Below are positions 39,423-50,000 of a DNA stretch of 64,000 bases, one piece after another. The notes beneath the pieces were generated by a model. The model saw only the letters and a program-made list of their open reading frames with translations, made no database searches and was not told the origin of the DNA. The position numbers were made by a program, and so were the translations under genes. Every line of letters starts with the position of its first letter. The first letter of the stretch is position 1. The stretch is from a virus: positions 1-64,000 of the IMG/VR virus record IMGVR_UViG_3300027985_000978; one strand, written 5' to 3'.

Positions 39423-39824
39423 TTAAACCAATACGATTTCTGGCATTTCCGGCCAATCAATCACACTCGGAAACTCCGCCTGTGCCGTGATATCACGCAA
39501 TAACTGGCGGTATACCTTCACAGCTACCAGTGAGTCAGCACTGATCGGGTAATCCGGCATAAGCAGGTGATCTGTTTTTGTGATTAGCGCATCACGACAA
39601 GATCGCGCCGCCTCTGCCAGTTCGTCAGCTGTTTTCACTGGCGCAACAATATCAACAAAGCCTACCGCGCCGTCACTGGTGATCCCAACCCGCTTTAAGT
39701 TGCTTTGTTGATTAATCAAAGCATCTCGTTCTTCATGCGTGGTCTGGATCGCATCTTCTGGAATAACGGTATGAATATCTGTGTCGTAAAATCCACCCGT
39801 TGAAGGTGAGTAATAAATAGTCAT
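39423..39824 (-). CDS. Tail fibre assembly protein, 133 aa
   Basis: Follows the long fibre gene by 9 bases. The N-terminus MTIYYSPSTGGFYDTDIHTV, the acidic middle and the C-terminal helix with Y-R-x-x-L-R-D-I-T followed by F-P-x-x-I-D-W-P match the tail fibre assembly chaperone family of enteric phages (T4 gp38/P2 G type). P1 U has the same role. It helps trimerise the fibre tip. Confidence 0.75.
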   Translation of the reverse strand: MTIYYSPSTGGFYDTDIHTVIPEDAIQTTHEERDALINQQSNLKRVGITSDGAVGFVDIVAPVKTADELAEAARSCRDALITKTDHLLMPDYPISADSLVAVKVYRQLLRDITAQAEFPSVIDWPEMPEIVLV

Positions 39825-39833
39825 AACTACCCC

Positions 39834-42800
39834 TTAATAACCAATCGCAATATAGAGAATCTTCATGGTTTCGCTGCCACCATTTGAACCAGTAATACGA
39901 GTTGCAACGAATGTTGCGCCGGTTGTGGATACGGAACCAACCGCTGCGGAATGCTCACTCCCTTCCGTATAGCTGCTATTAGCGGCAGAAGGTGAAATAC
40001 CGAGTAGTGCAGTTGGGAACGCGATAGGAAAAGTGACATTAGCCGAAAATTGAGGGTGAAGGTGATCTACGCTACTATTCGCGCTTCCGCCGGTATAAGC
40101 TGGCGGCGTAACTGTGATATACCCCCACTGAATAATTAAACCGCTTGGCAGTTTCTCATAACCATTTGAGGATCTGTTTTTTGTTCCTAGACCGTCATGC
40201 CAGATATTACCACCATCCCAAGTGATCCCACCTGAAGAGATCTGAAGGGTTTTCCTTGTTCCCCATGAAGCCCAATTATCAGGAGTTACATGCAGGAAAA
40301 TACCGCTCTCTGCGCCAATGTGCATCGCTTCGCCAGCGCTGCCAGCGTTGGTATACATGATTCCGGTTGATTCCCCCGCACCAATAAATACGCAGTCATC
40401 CCCCCCTATCCCGATTGATCTGTTGTTATCACCACTATATCGACGGATAACCGGCACTCCGTCAAACGTCATTGCAGCTCCGCCTACCACCCCATACTCA
40501 TGTGACCCAATGAATTTAGGCGCGGTTACTTGTACCGGAAATGAGGTGTTCCCTGATCCATCCAGTAACGTTGCGGTTCTCGTCAGTGAAACAAAATCCC
40601 CCGAATACTGGCGTACATAAATTGGTTCGATGCCGTTGTCGGCAGTGGCAATTTCCGCCCAGCCAAGGTCATCAGTTGCCCCTCCTACAACAATACGAAA
40701 CCAATCATTGGTTGCCATTTTTCCGCGCACCAGTTCAGCTATTTCACCAACATCAGCCGTCGCCGTTACCTTGGTAGCGGTTCCCGCGTTGCCGGTAATA
40801 TTGAATCCGGTATATGTACCGGAAAGGTTAGCGTTCGGAACGACCCCGCTTAGCTTGGTTGCATCCAGTGAGGTAACGGCGATTGAAATGTTTGCTGTAC
40901 CGTCAAACCCTGTCGCTGTGCCGGTTGCACCACCACTGATCGCAATGGTTCGAGCTGTTGTCAGCTTGGTAGCCGTTGCCGCGTTGCCACCAATGTTAGT
41001 GACTATCGTATTAGTGGACGGGTTATAGCCTAGTCCAACATCAATATTCAGGCGTTGGTGTCCATCTGTGGCACTGTCTACAAACGTTAAATAGCGCGTA
41101 GCATTGGTTGAATCGTCGCGCTCGATATACGGCTCCACCACGATATTGGCTGAACCATCAAAGGATACCGTGTTGATCGTTCTGGCGGTTGCTAACTTGG
41201 TTGCAGTCGAAGCGTTGCCGGTCAGTTCGCCAGATAAGCCATTGCTGAATGTAACTAAACCTGTTCCCATGTTGACCTGAATAGGCCGCAAGGCGTTGTA
41301 GTTCCCGTATTGATCGGCTGAATTAGTGACCAACAGGTATAACGTTGAGTTGTAGTTACGCCAGAACGACCCATACGTTTCACCAATCATGCGGTATGAG
41401 TTAGTGCTCTTGGTGATAATCTCCGCGTTGTTGGTTAGTTTGCCGGTTGCATCAATCGAGAGATACGCGCCAGCGTCGCCAACTTGGAACGTCCCATCTG
41501 TTCGCAGAACCCCTGCGCCGCAATAAATCCCACTGGTAAAATCACTGCGTGGGTTCAATCTCAACCATGTATCAATCTGACCACCAATCGCCGTTTTACC
41601 GTTGTACGCTAACCCCTGCCCTGAAGCTGCACCGGTAGCGTTCCACGTCGCCGCATTCGCCTTGCCGTAAGCATCAAAGGTATATGACCAATACGTGGTA
41701 TTTGCGGATTCCGAAGACCCAACCACCAGCGCCGCTTGAGAGAACGCACCGCCACCATAACGATACATCCCCAGCGAGACACGAGACCCATAGCCGTAGG
41801 TTGTCGCCGTACTTGATCCGTCAATGATCGGGTAGTAATCATCTGTACCGGATACCGTGCCAAAGTTTACAGTGATCGGTGAGGAAACCTGACGTAAGGC
41901 CGCAACGGTATGTGTGGTATTCGCTGCCAGCCATGACGTGGCATTTACTGTGAGACTTAAATCAGTCTTTACGCCGCCCGTAGTGTAAATCGCATCACTG
42001 GCCGTGTTTCCTACCAGTAATTTTTTACCGCCATAGGTACGAATCCACGTTGTATCGGTCATGTATAGACCGCCGCCGTAGGTATCATTCACCCAGCCGG
42101 TTGCACCCGTCGAGTGATACCAGTTATTGGCGTAAAACTTCGGTGAGGTTACTTGTACCGGAAAATCGGTATTGCCCGACGCATCCAGTAACGTTGCGGT
42201 TCTATTTATCGAGCCTGTTAATGGCGTTCCGTCGTACTGGCGAACATAGATCGGCTCAGTGCCATTATCACCGGTCGAGATCTCCATATAGCCTGCATCT
42301 GAAGAAGTAGAACTGCCACCAACAAACCAGTAATCATTTGTTCCTGCTGTGCCAAATATGCCACGCTTTACGCCGTCAGCTACCACGGGGAAAGAGAGAT
42401 TCCCGTTAAGTGTGAGCGGTGAATCAATCAGAACACTAGGCCATTCCGCCGCAGGGTTAATAATCAGCTGTGACGCGGATTCACCGGATAGAATGGTTCT
42501 TGCACCAGATTTAAGCGTTTGGCTTGAAGCTGAAATATAGGAGTTATTCAGCACGTCGGCACTACGGGCCGAATCGACGCGCACCCCATAGGTACTTGTC
42601 CCGTTCCAGCCCATCAGAACCGGTGAACCTGCCGTCCATTGTACTGTCGCGTTAGTGTTATCGACCGCGCCACCACTTGGAGATAGAGAGTTCGATGCAT
42701 CAAAGATCGTTGAATTGTTGCCGTTCTTTTGCCATGCCAGCTGCCCGATCACATGCGCTAGAATTCCTTTGCTGGCCCAATCAGTTCGCAAGGCAATCGG

Positions 42801-42968
42801 TACTTTTGTTGCTGCATAATCGTATGTTGTTTTGACCGCCGCCGCCGTCGCATACGTGGTTGTGCTTGAATCATTTACGGCGCTGGTGGCTTGCCAGTTA
42901 TTCACTAGGTCAACCGCCAGATCCAGCCGTAGCAATGATTTCACATCAATTTGCGCAATGTCTGTCAT
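39834..42968 (-). CDS. Tail fibre protein, 1044 aa
   Basis: Long Thr/Ser/Gly/Asn-rich beta-structured protein. A segment of about 50 residues occurs twice (EPIYVRQYDGTPL... near 229 and EPIYVRQYSGDFV... near 773, each followed by RTATLLD and FPVQVT-x-PKF). Several STATKLATARTI-type repeats lie in between. The C-terminal 110 residues (GYEKLPSGLIIQWGYITVTP) match the gp53-like/tail-fibre tip domain. It is the receptor-binding fibre; host range lies mainly in the last part. P1 S is the equivalent by position. No invertase gene was seen in this window. Confidence 0.8.
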   Translation of the reverse strand: MTDIAQIDVKSLLRLDLAVDLVNNWQATSAVNDSSTTTYATAAAVKTTYDYAATKVPIALRTDWASKGILAHVIGQLAWQKNGNNSTIFDASNSLSPSGGAVDNTNATVQWTAGSPVLMGWNGTSTYGVRVDSARSADVLNNSYISASSQTLKSGARTILSGESASQLIINPAAEWPSVLIDSPLTLNGNLSFPVVADGVKRGIFGTAGTNDYWFVGGSSTSSDAGYMEISTGDNGTEPIYVRQYDGTPLTGSINRTATLLDASGNTDFPVQVTSPKFYANNWYHSTGATGWVNDTYGGGLYMTDTTWIRTYGGKKLLVGNTASDAIYTTGGVKTDLSLTVNATSWLAANTTHTVAALRQVSSPITVNFGTVSGTDDYYPIIDGSSTATTYGYGSRVSLGMYRYGGGAFSQAALVVGSSESANTTYWSYTFDAYGKANAATWNATGAASGQGLAYNGKTAIGGQIDTWLRLNPRSDFTSGIYCGAGVLRTDGTFQVGDAGAYLSIDATGKLTNNAEIITKSTNSYRMIGETYGSFWRNYNSTLYLLVTNSADQYGNYNALRPIQVNMGTGLVTFSNGLSGELTGNASTATKLATARTINTVSFDGSANIVVEPYIERDDSTNATRYLTFVDSATDGHQRLNIDVGLGYNPSTNTIVTNIGGNAATATKLTTARTIAISGGATGTATGFDGTANISIAVTSLDATKLSGVVPNANLSGTYTGFNITGNAGTATKVTATADVGEIAELVRGKMATNDWFRIVVGGATDDLGWAEIATADNGIEPIYVRQYSGDFVSLTRTATLLDGSGNTSFPVQVTAPKFIGSHEYGVVGGAAMTFDGVPVIRRYSGDNNRSIGIGGDDCVFIGAGESTGIMYTNAGSAGEAMHIGAESGIFLHVTPDNWASWGTRKTLQISSGGITWDGGNIWHDGLGTKNRSSNGYEKLPSGLIIQWGYITVTPPAYTGGSANSSVDHLHPQFSANVTFPIAFPTALLGISPSAANSSYTEGSEHSAAVGSVSTTGATFVATRITGSNGGSETMKILYIAIGY

Positions 42969-42971
42969 TCG

Positions 42972-43946
42972 TTAAAATCTCCACCCGTCAGACTCATATG
43001 TAAAAATCACGTCTACATCGACATTCACCTGTACCGCCAAGGCGTTACCGGCTCTTGTAATGACTCGACCCCCACCCTCAACCACCACCAAACAGACCGC
43101 ACCGGACGCCAGCAAATCAGGGGAAATTCGCACGCGCACATGTTCACCCACGACAACGCCGGTTGTCGGTAGCGTGAGCGTGCCAGCTGTCATAAAGAGA
43201 TAAGCGCCTTGGGGCTTTGCGGTAGCGCCTGCCGCTTCCACGAACTTGGCCGCTGGCTGCAACGTGCCACCGATCCGGTTGCCATAACCTGCCGCGATCC
43301 GCCCGTCATCCGTGGTAAGGCCCAACTCGCCATCAAACAGGATCATTTCTTCCCGTTCGGTAGAGTCGCCTCGTCGGATCTGAATAGTGGTTGTGCCAAG
43401 TGGGGTATTGACGAACGCGCCGCCGTTGATTTTAAGGACACCTGTTAGATCTACGTCCATGCGTTCGCTGGCGTCGATATGAGAGATCGTGAGTTCGGTA
43501 GTTCCTGCAGGAACGTTTAGGCCGTACAGGATGATATGGTGATCTTGCAGGTCTGCCGTTGCTACCAACTGAAGAGTGGCGGCATCAATTACCGAATCCG
43601 TGGACACCTGTTTCGTAATTGTTCCCACGGCATACAGCGCCTCAAGGACGACATAACCGACAAAGCCAGCGGTCACGGTTAGATCAACCGGTAACACGTT
43701 CTGAACGGTTAAACAGGCGTTGTTACGCTCAACAATGGCTGTCCCCACAAGGTTTTCACCAATGCGTAACACCATTCCACCCGCCAGCGTATAACGGAAA
43801 CCGCGATAGATACCTGCCGGAACGACGCCAAAAAATTTACGGTTAAGCGCTTCTGATCCCATTGGTTCCAGATATTGAACATCTGTCAGTAATGGCATCG
43901 TGGAAATATCAGCCGACGTAGGCGGCATTAAGACAATTTCAGTCAT
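42972..43946 (-). CDS. Tail fibre or baseplate-attached structural protein, 324 aa
   Basis: Beta-rich, Val/Thr/Gly-rich. Residues about 195-230 (TTTIQIRRGDSTEREEMILF, then GELGLTTDDGRIAAGYG) match the N-terminal domain found in many phage fibre proteins and in the major tropism determinant. It abuts the fibre gene. It probably joins the fibre to the baseplate. Confidence 0.6.
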   Translation of the reverse strand: MTEIVLMPPTSADISTMPLLTDVQYLEPMGSEALNRKFFGVVPAGIYRGFRYTLAGGMVLRIGENLVGTAIVERNNACLTVQNVLPVDLTVTAGFVGYVVLEALYAVGTITKQVSTDSVIDAATLQLVATADLQDHHIILYGLNVPAGTTELTISHIDASERMDVDLTGVLKINGGAFVNTPLGTTTIQIRRGDSTEREEMILFDGELGLTTDDGRIAAGYGNRIGGTLQPAAKFVEAAGATAKPQGAYLFMTAGTLTLPTTGVVVGEHVRVRISPDLLASGAVCLVVVEGGGRVITRAGNALAVQVNVDVDVIFTYESDGWRF

Positions 43947-43954
43947 ATGTCACC

Positions 43955-44371
43955 TTACGCAATGTTGGTATCAATGTAGCCTTCGACGACTAACGAGCGC
44001 TTGTCGTTGATCCAAATCGGTGTACTGGCTAATACCGCTACCAATCCGCCTTGGTCATCGAGCACGCCCAATGCCGTAAACTTGCTTTGTGTTCCTTCTG
44101 CCACGGAACCAGCAGGCAGCACAGCGCGGATCGTAATGCGACCATTGGCATAGGTATAAATTGGATCATTAGTGAGGAAAATATCAGGGATGGCCGCCGT
44201 ATCGAGCGGGATTGTCGCCACGGACGGTTGACCGTCTACCGTGTCTTCAAAGCCATCACCCCAGACAACCTGCCCCAACTTAAAATCAGAGATCAAATTG
44301 ATTGACGCTTGAGCACGACGCTCATAATAGCGCGTCATTAGTTGCGCATCGTAAAGTACGACTGTTGACAT
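43955..44371 (-). CDS. Tail fibre structure/assembly protein (P1 R position), 138 aa
   Basis: First gene of the fibre unit. Starts MSTVVLYDAQLMTRYYERRA; the rest is beta-rich (FLTNDPIYTYANGRITIRAV). Its length and place between the gp16-like baseplate gene and the fibre genes fit P1 R (from memory). Its leader contains a GCCTCAT/ATGAGGC hairpin and a GGATGG-CGGGC element, marking an independent late promoter. Confidence 0.6.
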   Translation of the reverse strand: MSTVVLYDAQLMTRYYERRAQASINLISDFKLGQVVWGDGFEDTVDGQPSVATIPLDTAAIPDIFLTNDPIYTYANGRITIRAVLPAGSVAEGTQSKFTALGVLDDQGGLVAVLASTPIWINDKRSLVVEGYIDTNIA

Positions 44372-44377
44372 ATTTAA

Positions 44378-44416
44378 GCCTCATGGGAATGAGGCCGGAA
44401 AGGATGGGAAACGGGC
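44378..44416 (-). promoter_or_regulatory. Late leader: RBS hairpin plus GGATGG/CGGGC element
   Basis: GCCTCAT (44378-44384) and ATGAGGC (44389-44395) form a hairpin whose 3' arm (minus strand) holds GAGG before the ATG at 44371. GGATGGGAAACGGGC at 44402-44416 matches the 15-mer in the other late leaders with a 4-base insertion. Confidence 0.6.
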
Positions 44417-44459
44417 TTTGTTATGCTATCACAGCATCCTGTTTAACATGGGAAAGTGG

Positions 44460-45305
44460 TTAGCCAGCAGGCAACGGGCGATCCACTGTCCAAGCATCAA
44501 GCGGGTACGCATCAAACCTCGCCTGATAGTTATACCGGTACTCACAGCTGTTATTCATTACCGGCATGTATTGAGTCGGGGTATCAGCCTGATAGGTACT
44601 GGTTTCAACGTTTTCCGCCACCACGGGGATCAGCTGTTCAATGTCTGCCGTTCCTCGCGTAAAGATTTCCTCAAGCTCCACCAGCGTATAAGTGAAGTAA
44701 TACCGCGTTCCGTCATACACGATATGCAGCGGGATCATGGGCGTAACAAGTCGCGTCAGTGTCTCTTCAAAGAGCGCCACCTGTTCATCCACACTTTGCG
44801 CTTCGGGGAATACTTTCACCAGTTCAGTGACAGGGATATACAGCACACCACGCGCTGTTAAGAACCACTGATCGGCTGGTATGGTTTCATATTCCAACTG
44901 CGCTTCCGTGGCAAAGTATGAACCATACGGATAGTTAATTTGATCCATTGGTGCATACAGGGGCCGCCACTCAATCTGCAAGCCGGAAAACTCACGGCTG
45001 ATCGCGCTTTCCATCGGGTACTTGGTTTTTTTCAGCCGGATCTCGTCTTGGCGCTGCATCAATGCCAGCGGCCAATCTTCAATCTCTACGCGGTCTGAAA
45101 TCGCAAAGAAACTGCCTAATTCAGCAACCTTTTTGCGTAAGTCTTCCTCGGTCATAGCAAAGGTACTGCTCATACCTCGGAGCCGATCAATCAGCGGTTC
45201 CACCTGTTGCTCGAATATCTCTTGAATTGAATCTGCAAGCTCCGTCCACATCGGGGAGTTTTGCTTTGCGGCGGTTAGCCGGTCACGTAACCAGTTTGTT
45301 TTCAT
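44460..45305 (-). CDS. Baseplate protein, tail protein I-like (P1 gp16 position), 281 aa
   Basis: Starts in a TGATG overlap with the J-like gene. N-terminal helical region (TELADSIQEIFEQQVEPLID) followed by a mixed domain with Y-rich C-terminus (YRYNYQARFDAYPLDAW). Position after a baseplate J-like gene is typical of P2 gpI-like proteins, and its length is near P1 gp16 (278 from memory). It likely links the wedge to the fibres. Confidence 0.65.
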   Translation of the reverse strand: MKTNWLRDRLTAAKQNSPMWTELADSIQEIFEQQVEPLIDRLRGMSSTFAMTEEDLRKKVAELGSFFAISDRVEIEDWPLALMQRQDEIRLKKTKYPMESAISREFSGLQIEWRPLYAPMDQINYPYGSYFATEAQLEYETIPADQWFLTARGVLYIPVTELVKVFPEAQSVDEQVALFEETLTRLVTPMIPLHIVYDGTRYYFTYTLVELEEIFTRGTADIEQLIPVVAENVETSTYQADTPTQYMPVMNNSCEYRYNYQARFDAYPLDAWTVDRPLPAG

Positions 45306-46699
45306 CAGTCTTCATACACCATGTTGTAGGTTGAATTTTCTTCATCCAAGTAGATGTAATCCGCCAGCAACGGATCAGCCTTTTTGTCAGTCACAATGAT
45401 CTTGAAATCTTCCATCACATCGAGCGCGTCAACTGCCGTCCAGATATCCTTTTCCAGAATATCGGAGTCTTTGTCTGTTGTGATATCACGCCCAAAGGTA
45501 TCTCTGAGCATCAACTGAATAGCTTGCGCAACGGTTTCCGGTTGCTGGCGTGCAGCGATAACGCCGTTTACCGTCACCGTGAACGGGCATAAGTTACAGT
45601 TCACATAGGAATAGCGCCGGTTCAGTTCCTCGGTTGTCGCAAACAGATCAAGGATTTTTTCAGAAAGGGCGGTCTGGTCTTCCGTTGGTGAGTATGCACT
45701 GATAAAAATCCGCCCGATATTATCTAGGCTATATCCGCTTTCCGCTTCCTGTTGCACTTCACCCCATACGCGAACCCACGTCAGATCGCCTATGTTGTTG
45801 CGAATGAATTGTTGATAATCGTTATCCCACACGATCTGATTGTCGTATGGTGTGGCGTAGATTGCACCGGCTCGGATCTCTTCGGTAGATTCCCCCGCCG
45901 CACCGCCCGTGATTGGCGTTGTGGTGACGACGGTTACTGATTTTGCTTGATCGGCGGTCAGGTCATCAAAGGTTAATGTCTGCCCTTGCAGCAAGGTTGT
46001 TTCGCCACTGGTACACCAGACGTGTAGCGTAATAGTTGAGCCAGCATCAGGAATACGGCCCGACACGCCATTACCAAACCTGATCCCCAGCTGTTCTGTT
46101 GGTTTGTAAAACTCTGCATACACTTGGCTGGTGGACACGGCACGACGAAACAGAAAACGTTTTTCCCATTGCTCCGTCCCTTTGTTTGGTAATGTCACCA
46201 TCACATCGACACTTGCCGCCTCTGCCGTCACCTCCTTGGATAACAACACTTCAAGCCATTTCTGTGACGCGGTAACGGTTGTCGTGAATACCTTCTCTTC
46301 CAGCTGGGAGATCTCCGCTTCCAGTGTTTCTCCAATCTCTACCCGCACCGATTCAGCCAGAATGTAAGGTAGCCGGTTCGGTGCGGTAATGGTTGCGCCG
46401 TAAGGCAGTAGCAGGGCCGCATTGGTATTATTGGTGATATTGATTTTACCGGTGGACGGCGTGATTTTTCGGCCCACATAACCGCGATCTTCAGCCGCCG
46501 CCAGAATTGAAGCCCGTTTCACTGCCGTACTCATGAACGCTTCTTGTAGCAGGCGCGTTGCCAGCGTTTCGCAACGGGAAACCATTTGCCCCACAAACAG
46601 CGCCAGCCCTACTGCAAACTGAGATCCCAGCAGACGCGCCCACCACGTCTGCTTGCTCAATGATTCATTGAATGAATCTATATTGTCTTGATAGCTCAT
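45305..46699 (-). CDS. bplA: Baseplate wedge protein, J/gp6-like
   Basis: 464 residues. FMSTAVKRASILAAAEDRGY near residue 60, GGAAGESTEEIRAGAIYATP near 270 and the VNCNLCPFTVTVNGVIAARQ region near 370 match the baseplate J-like family (P2 gpJ, T4 gp6). P1 BplA (about 480 residues) holds the same place. Forms the wedge ring of a contractile tail baseplate. Confidence 0.85.
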   Translation of the reverse strand: MSYQDNIDSFNESLSKQTWWARLLGSQFAVGLALFVGQMVSRCETLATRLLQEAFMSTAVKRASILAAAEDRGYVGRKITPSTGKINITNNTNAALLLPYGATITAPNRLPYILAESVRVEIGETLEAEISQLEEKVFTTTVTASQKWLEVLLSKEVTAEAASVDVMVTLPNKGTEQWEKRFLFRRAVSTSQVYAEFYKPTEQLGIRFGNGVSGRIPDAGSTITLHVWCTSGETTLLQGQTLTFDDLTADQAKSVTVVTTTPITGGAAGESTEEIRAGAIYATPYDNQIVWDNDYQQFIRNNIGDLTWVRVWGEVQQEAESGYSLDNIGRIFISAYSPTEDQTALSEKILDLFATTEELNRRYSYVNCNLCPFTVTVNGVIAARQQPETVAQAIQLMLRDTFGRDITTDKDSDILEKDIWTAVDALDVMEDFKIIVTDKKADPLLADYIYLDEENSTYNMVYED

Positions 46700-46709
46700 A
46701 CCCGACCTC

Positions 46710-47054
46710 TTACACGTTTAACTGAGTTGAAATCGCGCCTGCATTGGTCACGATATTCACATTGTACTGATCCATCACGGATGTATCAGGATTGCAAAGA
46801 ATGGAGTAGATTTTCACGCCCTGTACGTCCCGTGGGAGCCCGTTTAGGATCATGTTTTCTAGCCCGATTGCGGTTGTTTCGTTGTGTGGTTCGTGCCGGA
46901 ACGAATTGAAATCATGGCCCCAATCAGGGTTTCCGTAGACTTGACCCCGTGGCGTATCCATCCATTCCTGAATGTTGTTCGCCATTGCCTCGCCTTCGTC
47001 ATCAAACATGACGACGCCCGATTCATCGAGCGACATTAGATAATTGATTTCCAT
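46710..47054 (-). CDS. Baseplate wedge protein, gp25/gpW-like
   Basis: 114 residues with the gp25-like core: NNIQEWMDTPRGQVYGNPDWG, then F-R-H-E-P-H-N, then L-P-R-D near residue 72. The family initiates sheath assembly in contractile tails. It lies between the tape measure and the J-like gene, the usual order. Confidence 0.85.
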   Translation of the reverse strand: MEINYLMSLDESGVVMFDDEGEAMANNIQEWMDTPRGQVYGNPDWGHDFNSFRHEPHNETTAIGLENMILNGLPRDVQGVKIYSILCNPDTSVMDQYNVNIVTNAGAISTQLNV

Positions 47055-47056
47055 GC

Positions 47057-50000
47057 TTACCCCCTATCCCGCGCCAAGTCGCTCATGTGGCCTGATACAT
47101 AGTCATGACCTGATACCGTTGGATTCCTGCCGGTCTCCTTCGTGCTGGTCGTGCTGCCGCCCTGCCCTTTGTTCTGTTGCTTCAGCAGGGATTCAATGTT
47201 GCTTAATGATTTACCCATTGCCGGATCAAGTTTTGCCACCAGCGGCGGTTGTTCTTTTTGTGCTTCGGCTTTGTCTTTCGCTTCGTTGCGTTTCTGGATA
47301 TCAACCGGCGTAGCTGGTGGACGTTGCAGCAATAACGGAACGGTACTAGCTGTAACCTGTGTCGCCGGTTTAGCTTGTGGTTCTGGTGCTGCCAGCATTG
47401 GCGGGATACCTTTCACGCCCTTGCTATCTGCGCCCACTTTGAGCGGGGCCGCCGTCTGGTTTGCAGCAAACTGGCGATCATATTTACCCATCTGTAACTC
47501 GGCAAACTGCCGCGCCGTCATGTTGGCATTCCCGCCGTTTTGCAATACCGCCTGTTTCCCCACAACACTAGAAGCCAGCGCATCGGGATTTTTCAGTAAC
47601 TTCGTACCACCAGCCATCCCTTGTTGGTGCATCAGGTACAACTCACGGCCTGTTGCATCCCGACCCATGTTTTTCTGGAAATAGGCCGCGTTTTGGCGGG
47701 TAAAGTCCACCATTGCCTTTGTTGAGGCTTCGGGATCAAACGGGTTAAAGCCACCCATTGCCGACGCGGTAGACGGCATAAACTGGAACAACCCAGTTGC
47801 ACCGGATTTATTGTGCGCTAATGGATTGCCGCCCGATTCCACACCAGCCACCGCATTTAGATAACCGTCTGGTAATGCTGCCTCTTTCCCCATCTGTGAC
47901 AGTGCAAGTGGGATCTGAACGCCATTCGGCATCTTGCCGCTATACTGGCCGCTCCAGTTCGACGGCGTTGAATAGCTGGTATTGTTAATCGTGGTATCCC
48001 CGTTATCACCGCCCACCTTCACGACGCTGATCAGATCCTTGATTGCATCCACAATCGAATCAGAATTGAAGTCACCCACGGATTTAGCCAATGAACCAAG
48101 TGCGCCCTTATCACTGAATGGGGCGTAAATCGTTTTTGCCAGTGTTCCCGCGTCAAAGTTCATTGCATTTTTAGCGCCCTTGATTCCGGCATCTTCAGCG
48201 ACCGATCCAACTGTTTTCGCAAGGAATGAGGTTAAACCGCCCATATCGATCACACTGGCTGTACCAGACGCTAGTTTCTGGCCGATTGTCATGTTCTCGC
48301 CATCTTTCAGGCCCATTGCCTTTCGTGCAGATCCCCCACTCATGCTGTCATACATGGCTTTTGCGATATCACCAGAATCAAACGTGAGCGCGTCTTGCGT
48401 ATTCTTCATCCCAGCCCAGCCAGCCAGATCGCCAGCTAATCCAGATATGCCAGATGTGAGACCGCCCATGTCTAACACGTTCGCAGCTGCCGTTGATGAT
48501 TTCTGCCCCGTGGTGGCTTGCTGGCCGTCCTTCAGGTTGAAGATACCCTTTTGCGCTTCCGTGTCGTTATAGCCGTTGTAAGCATCATATCCGGCCATCC
48601 CCAGCGCCAAGGCTTGCCCGACCAAAGGCAGAGCACGCGCCCCCGCTAACACACCTTTACCGGTCAATTCGGCTGCACCCTTGCCAACGGATAACAAACC
48701 TTTACCGGTCATTTTGGCCGCGTTCTTGCCAACACTGGCGGCGCTGGCAACTGAAGGGATCTCACTGATTGCTTTCGGGATAGCGCCAGTGACACGGGAT
48801 AACAGGCCGGTTTTTCGTACCAGACCTTTGCTGTTGCGGCCCAGCGTTGGTGTTTTCCGGCCCCGTGCCATTGCCTTTCTTTCGGCCTTGGTTTTGGCCA
48901 CCGTGCTTCGTTCAGCCTTGGCGGTTTTGCCGGTTTTCTCTTTGCCGGTTGTCTTGGTTTTGTCCTTGCCAGTTCCGTTATTGTTAATGTCGATCCCTTG
49001 GCTGTTATCCAAGTCATCCAACACTTCTTCAGCGGTATCCAGCAGTCCACCAGCTGCACGACCAACACGACCCCGCTTAGTGGTTGCCTTCCGGCTAACC
49101 TTGCGTGTGCTGCCGCGTCTGCCGCCTACTGTGCCACGTTGACCACGACGGCCCCGCGTCATATCCCATAGCTGTTTACCACCACCCAGCAGCGAATCAA
49201 CCAGCCCTTTTTGCTTCGGCTTCAGTTCATCCAGAATTTCTTCTAAAACTTGCTGGGTTTGCTCATGATTGGCTTCGATAACATTGATCTGTTTCTCTGC
49301 CCGTGCATCATCAGCTTTTGTTTTCACGCCCTGCTCAAAGGCAGTTTTAGAACCGCTAACCGGTGCAGCTGGCGTTTTTGCTGGCGCAGCTGGTGGCGTT
49401 GCGGTTGTCTCCTGTTTCCGGCCTGTCACCCGATTGAATAGCGCTTTACCGGCACGAACCGGCGCAGTTACCACCCGTTTTACGCCACGCGCTTTATTGC
49501 TGGCGTATTCCTTCACCCCTTTGACGGATGTTAGTTTTCTTAGGCGTAGTGACTCCTTGAAGTTCGACGCCATTTCTGCGACTTCTTTTGCTGCCAGCCA
49601 GTAACTGCCACCAGCCGCCACGCCTGCCGCGTTGGTGGCGTCTGTTTCTGCCGCCTTACCGGTTAGCCGCCCGATAGCCTTTGCCAAGAAACCCATCTGT
49701 GCGCCGTTGGCGTTGGCTCGTTTTGCGGCGGTCTTTTCGTCTACGTCCTGATTCTGTTCATTGTGGTAGCGGCGTAACTCTACCTTGCTGGCAAACTTGC
49801 CATCTGGACGGCGCAGCCTGCCGTTCGCATCCACGTAGTAGCCGTTATTCTTGCTGTCCTGTGCTGGTGGCGTTTCCGGTTTAGCTGGCGCAGCTGCACG
49901 CGCTGGCACAACTTCAGCTGCCGGAGCATCAATCTCAATCGTGCGGTTCCGGCGTGCCGTTTTCGGATCGTAGGGTTTGTTTTTGCCTGTAACCGGTACA

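Noticed and set aside
42972-43946. Diversity-generating retroelement target, because of a tropism-determinant-like domain
   Set aside because: The domain is the common N-terminal fibre module; no reverse transcriptase or template/variable repeat pair was seen in the window.
39423-44371. Invertible fibre segment as in P1 (cin/cix)
   Set aside because: No recombinase gene, no second partial fibre gene in reverse orientation and no pair of inverted crossover sites was noticed in this window.
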